A stretch of DNA of 64,000 bases from Sulfuracidifex tepidarius (GTDB lineage Archaea; Thermoproteota; Thermoprotei_A; Sulfolobales; Sulfolobaceae), in NCBI RefSeq assembly GCF_008326425.1, contig NZ_AP018929.1:1626875-1690874 (forward strand), read 5' to 3'. A program made the position numbers and the translations under genes. A model generated the notes under the pieces. That model did no database searches, was not told where the DNA came from, and saw nothing but the letters and a program-made list of their open reading frames with translations. Positions 62,061-64,000 of this stretch are shown piece by piece. The stretch's first letter is position 1, and each line of letters opens with the position of its first letter.

Positions 62061-63851
62061 ATGATTACCGTAGACAAAGAGAAGTTGCTATTTATTTCTC
62101 TGCTTTTGCTCGGATTTTTTGCTATCTATTCATTTTTTTCATCTACGTATCTTGCATCTGTTGTTTCAATAATATCAATTGTTTTACTTATTATCTTCTT
62201 TAAGTATCAGCATAACGAGAAATTAAGTATAACAGTTGACAGAAATCTCATTCAACTCAACAGGAACTCATATAAAGCCGTACTGGTCGTAGAGGACATC
62301 CGTGCAGATTATAGAGACTTTACTGAAACTTCATTAAAATCTAAAATAGCTTCGTTCTACAAAATTATTGGAACCGTAAACGGTGTAGATTTGATACTAA
62401 GGAAAATACCTATCGATAAAACAAAATATTTAGACTCTATTGTATCAAATATACAGAACCTCAAGGTAATCTTGGAAAACGATCCCTCTAATGAGAAAGC
62501 GAAAAGGAAGGTTGAGGTTTTAACTTCAATTCTTTCAAAAATTGAAGAAGGAGAAGTCCCGTTCAGATATCAGATGTTTATTTTAATATCATCAACTGAT
62601 AAGGGTACAGCCTTAGAATCTGTTAGGGTAATCAAAAGAGGTCTAGAGGCAATAGGTATAAGGTGCAGAGAAGCAGACGAAAAGGAAACACAGACTGTTC
62701 TTTCAAGCTTGATATATCCTGTAAGAAAAGAAAAAACCAAGGTCACTACTTCTTTTCATATTCCTTTTATGACCCCATTTTCTATAGAAAAGGAGCCTAA
62801 CTTTGACCTAATAGAGTCAGGAATACCTATAGGAAAGGAAATCATACATAATAAGCTAATTTTCTGGAATCCGTTTTTAACTTCAAATAGACATGCAATA
62901 GTTATAGGACCTACCGGTTCTGGTAAAACTGAATTTCTGCTGTGGCTTGGTTCTCTTTATAATCTAAGTCTAGACTCATCAGTTGTATTCTTCGATATAA
63001 AAGGTGATATAAAGAAAAGATTAAGAGAATATAAATTGCCTTTTAAAGTTATAAACCCATTAGTTTACTCTGTAGGATCTTTTCAGGAATGGAGTGTTCC
63101 TGATGAGATAAAAGTGCTTCAGTTGGAATCTGTAATATCTGCATCATTCAGACTAAATCGTGTGGAATCATCTATTTTATATAAGCTCCTTAGGGACTCA
63201 GTTAATGGTAGGATTAGATCATGGAAAGAAATGAAAAATCATGTAAGGGGTTCAATTGAGAATTTTGACGAGCAAAACTTATTTGAAAAAATATTCGATA
63301 TACTGGATTATATTGAGCCATCGTCAAACTCTAATGGTGACGTTCTCTCAAGGTTGGAGTACGGAGGAATAAACGTTGTGGATTTAACATTAATAAAGTC
63401 CGATGAATTAAAAAAATTTATAATATACACGGTCATTCTTAGAATTTATAACAAGTTTTCTCAGAAAATTACTGATGAAAGTAATAGAATTGCTATTATT
63501 GTCGACGAGGCGTGGACGTTACTTAAGGATGAAAACTCTACTTATTCGATAATTGCAGACATAATAAAGAAAGGCAGAGGCCATGGAATCTCAATTATTA
63601 TGTCTTCACAGAATCTAGAGGATCTTGGAGAGAACCTTCCTATCTATATAGACAATTCAGGTCTGCTTGTAGTGTTAAATAATGGTGATAAAGAGTTCTG
63701 GAAGGAAGTCAAACGTTTCATGGACATCAATGATGAAATTTTATGGAATACAATAGAATACTTAGGAAAAGGAGAGGGCGTAATTAGATTTCTGGGAGAT
63801 CCGAGGCCTCTAGTAGTATCTCTGTTCAATTTCATTAAAGAATCTCACTGA
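62061..63851 (+). CDS. cedB: CedB-like VirB4/HerA ATPase (crenarchaeal DNA exchange)
   Basis: 596 aa. Two N-terminal membrane helices (about 9-24 and 29-47), a middle domain, then a P-loop ATPase: Walker A GPTGSGKT (283-290), SSVVFFDIKGDIKKRLREY, Walker B IAIIVDEAW (about 485) and IIMSSQNLEDLG. Length and architecture match CedB of Sulfolobus, the ATPase of the Ced system that imports chromosomal DNA from partner cells for repair. The channel genes cedA/A1/A2 are not in the window, as in S. acidocaldarius, where they are apart. Confidence 0.85.
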   Translation: MITVDKEKLLFISLLLLGFFAIYSFFSSTYLASVVSIISIVLLIIFFKYQHNEKLSITVDRNLIQLNRNSYKAVLVVEDIRADYRDFTETSLKSKIASFYKIIGTVNGVDLILRKIPIDKTKYLDSIVSNIQNLKVILENDPSNEKAKRKVEVLTSILSKIEEGEVPFRYQMFILISSTDKGTALESVRVIKRGLEAIGIRCREADEKETQTVLSSLIYPVRKEKTKVTTSFHIPFMTPFSIEKEPNFDLIESGIPIGKEIIHNKLIFWNPFLTSNRHAIVIGPTGSGKTEFLLWLGSLYNLSLDSSVVFFDIKGDIKKRLREYKLPFKVINPLVYSVGSFQEWSVPDEIKVLQLESVISASFRLNRVESSILYKLLRDSVNGRIRSWKEMKNHVRGSIENFDEQNLFEKIFDILDYIEPSSNSNGDVLSRLEYGGINVVDLTLIKSDELKKFIIYTVILRIYNKFSQKITDESNRIAIIVDEAWTLLKDENSTYSIIADIIKKGRGHGISIIMSSQNLEDLGENLPIYIDNSGLLVVLNNGDKEFWKEVKRFMDINDEILWNTIEYLGKGEGVIRFLGDPRPLVVSLFNFIKESH

Positions 63852-64000
63852 GTTGTTGCCCTTTCTAGAATAGATTGCAAACCAGCCTTTATTTTACTAA
63901 ATATTATATCATTATTTACATTTCTAATTATTATCTCTCGTAATTCGTCTTTGTCTATATTTATGTCGTAATCTATCTTGCTAATAATTTTCTCGGAGTC
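63845..64000 (-). CDS. C-terminal end of an unknown gene (runs off the window)
   Basis: 51 C-terminal residues on the minus strand, with IISKIDYDINIDKDELREII and IIFSKIKAGLQSILERATTQ, then TGA (63847-63845). The composition is helical and charged. It overlaps the cedB stop by 7 bp, in convergent orientation. No family can be assigned from this fragment. Confidence 0.6.
   Translation of the reverse strand, partial: DSEKIISKIDYDINIDKDELREIIIRNVNNDIIFSKIKAGLQSILERATTQ

Overview
The window looks like a stretch of a chromosome from the archaeal order Sulfolobales (Thermoproteota). The evidence is: an undivided rpoB followed by split rpoA'/rpoA''; archaeal-type translation genes; Ard1-type acetyltransferase, two-domain protein disulfide oxidoreductase and TreZ close to Sulfolobus proteins; a CedB-like DNA-import ATPase; and remnants of SSV-type (fusellovirus-like) integrase genes at tRNA genes. 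Genes are very tightly packed, many overlap by 4-80 bp, GTG and TTG starts are common, and several genes look leaderless (TATA-like box about 25 bp before the start codon). The genus is not resolved.

Layout. 1-11.5 kb: the archaeal transcription/translation cluster rpoH(partial)-rpoB-rpoA1-rpoA2-rpl30e-nusA-rps12, an antisense bifunctional-nuclease-family gene, then rps7-tuf-rps10, tRNA-Ser(GGA) and initiator tRNA-Met. 11.6-18.4 kb: treZ on the minus strand, whose stop codon lies inside the initiator tRNA gene; a four-gene overlapping cluster (DUF1464 kinase-like, nucleotidyltransferase, CitG-like, metallophosphoesterase-like); ard1; coaBC; tRNA-His. 18.4-19.1 kb: an integrase N-terminal remnant, int(N), reading into tRNA-His, then a gene-free stretch.

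19-34 kb: sugar mutase, Trm112-like, hexulose-6-phosphate synthase, CTP synthase, a small ArsR-like regulator, Sm-like protein, SAM synthetase, a minus-strand translation-quality/ribosome-biogenesis group (RqcH-like, Rio2, DUF460), an EMC6-like membrane protein, Mut7-C RNase-like protein, AMMECR1, PDO, an RHH/coiled-coil protein, and dCTP deaminase. 34-52.8 kb: DNA ligase with a beta-CASP exonuclease, a phosphodiesterase, the haem pathway (siroheme synthase, hemA, hemB, hemL, hemC, hemD), FEN1, Cdc48, EF-1B, Pth2, TruD, AspRS, L40e.

52.8-64 kb: intron-containing tRNA-Cys, a ThDP-enzyme-like protein with lost catalytic motifs, an Lrp-like regulator, a frameshifted MMPL transporter, a second int(N) remnant (plus a third, partial one) at tRNA-Val(CAC), several poorly known genes, 6-phospho-3-hexuloisomerase, CedB, and the end of an unknown gene.

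The most notable observations are the two related int(N) fossils in inverted orientation about 40 kb apart at different tRNA genes; a FEN1 gene whose conserved first codon is ATC; a tRNA-Cys that needs two introns to fold; an uncharacterised CitG/nucleotidyltransferase/kinase-like gene set; and a degenerate acetolactate-synthase-like protein.
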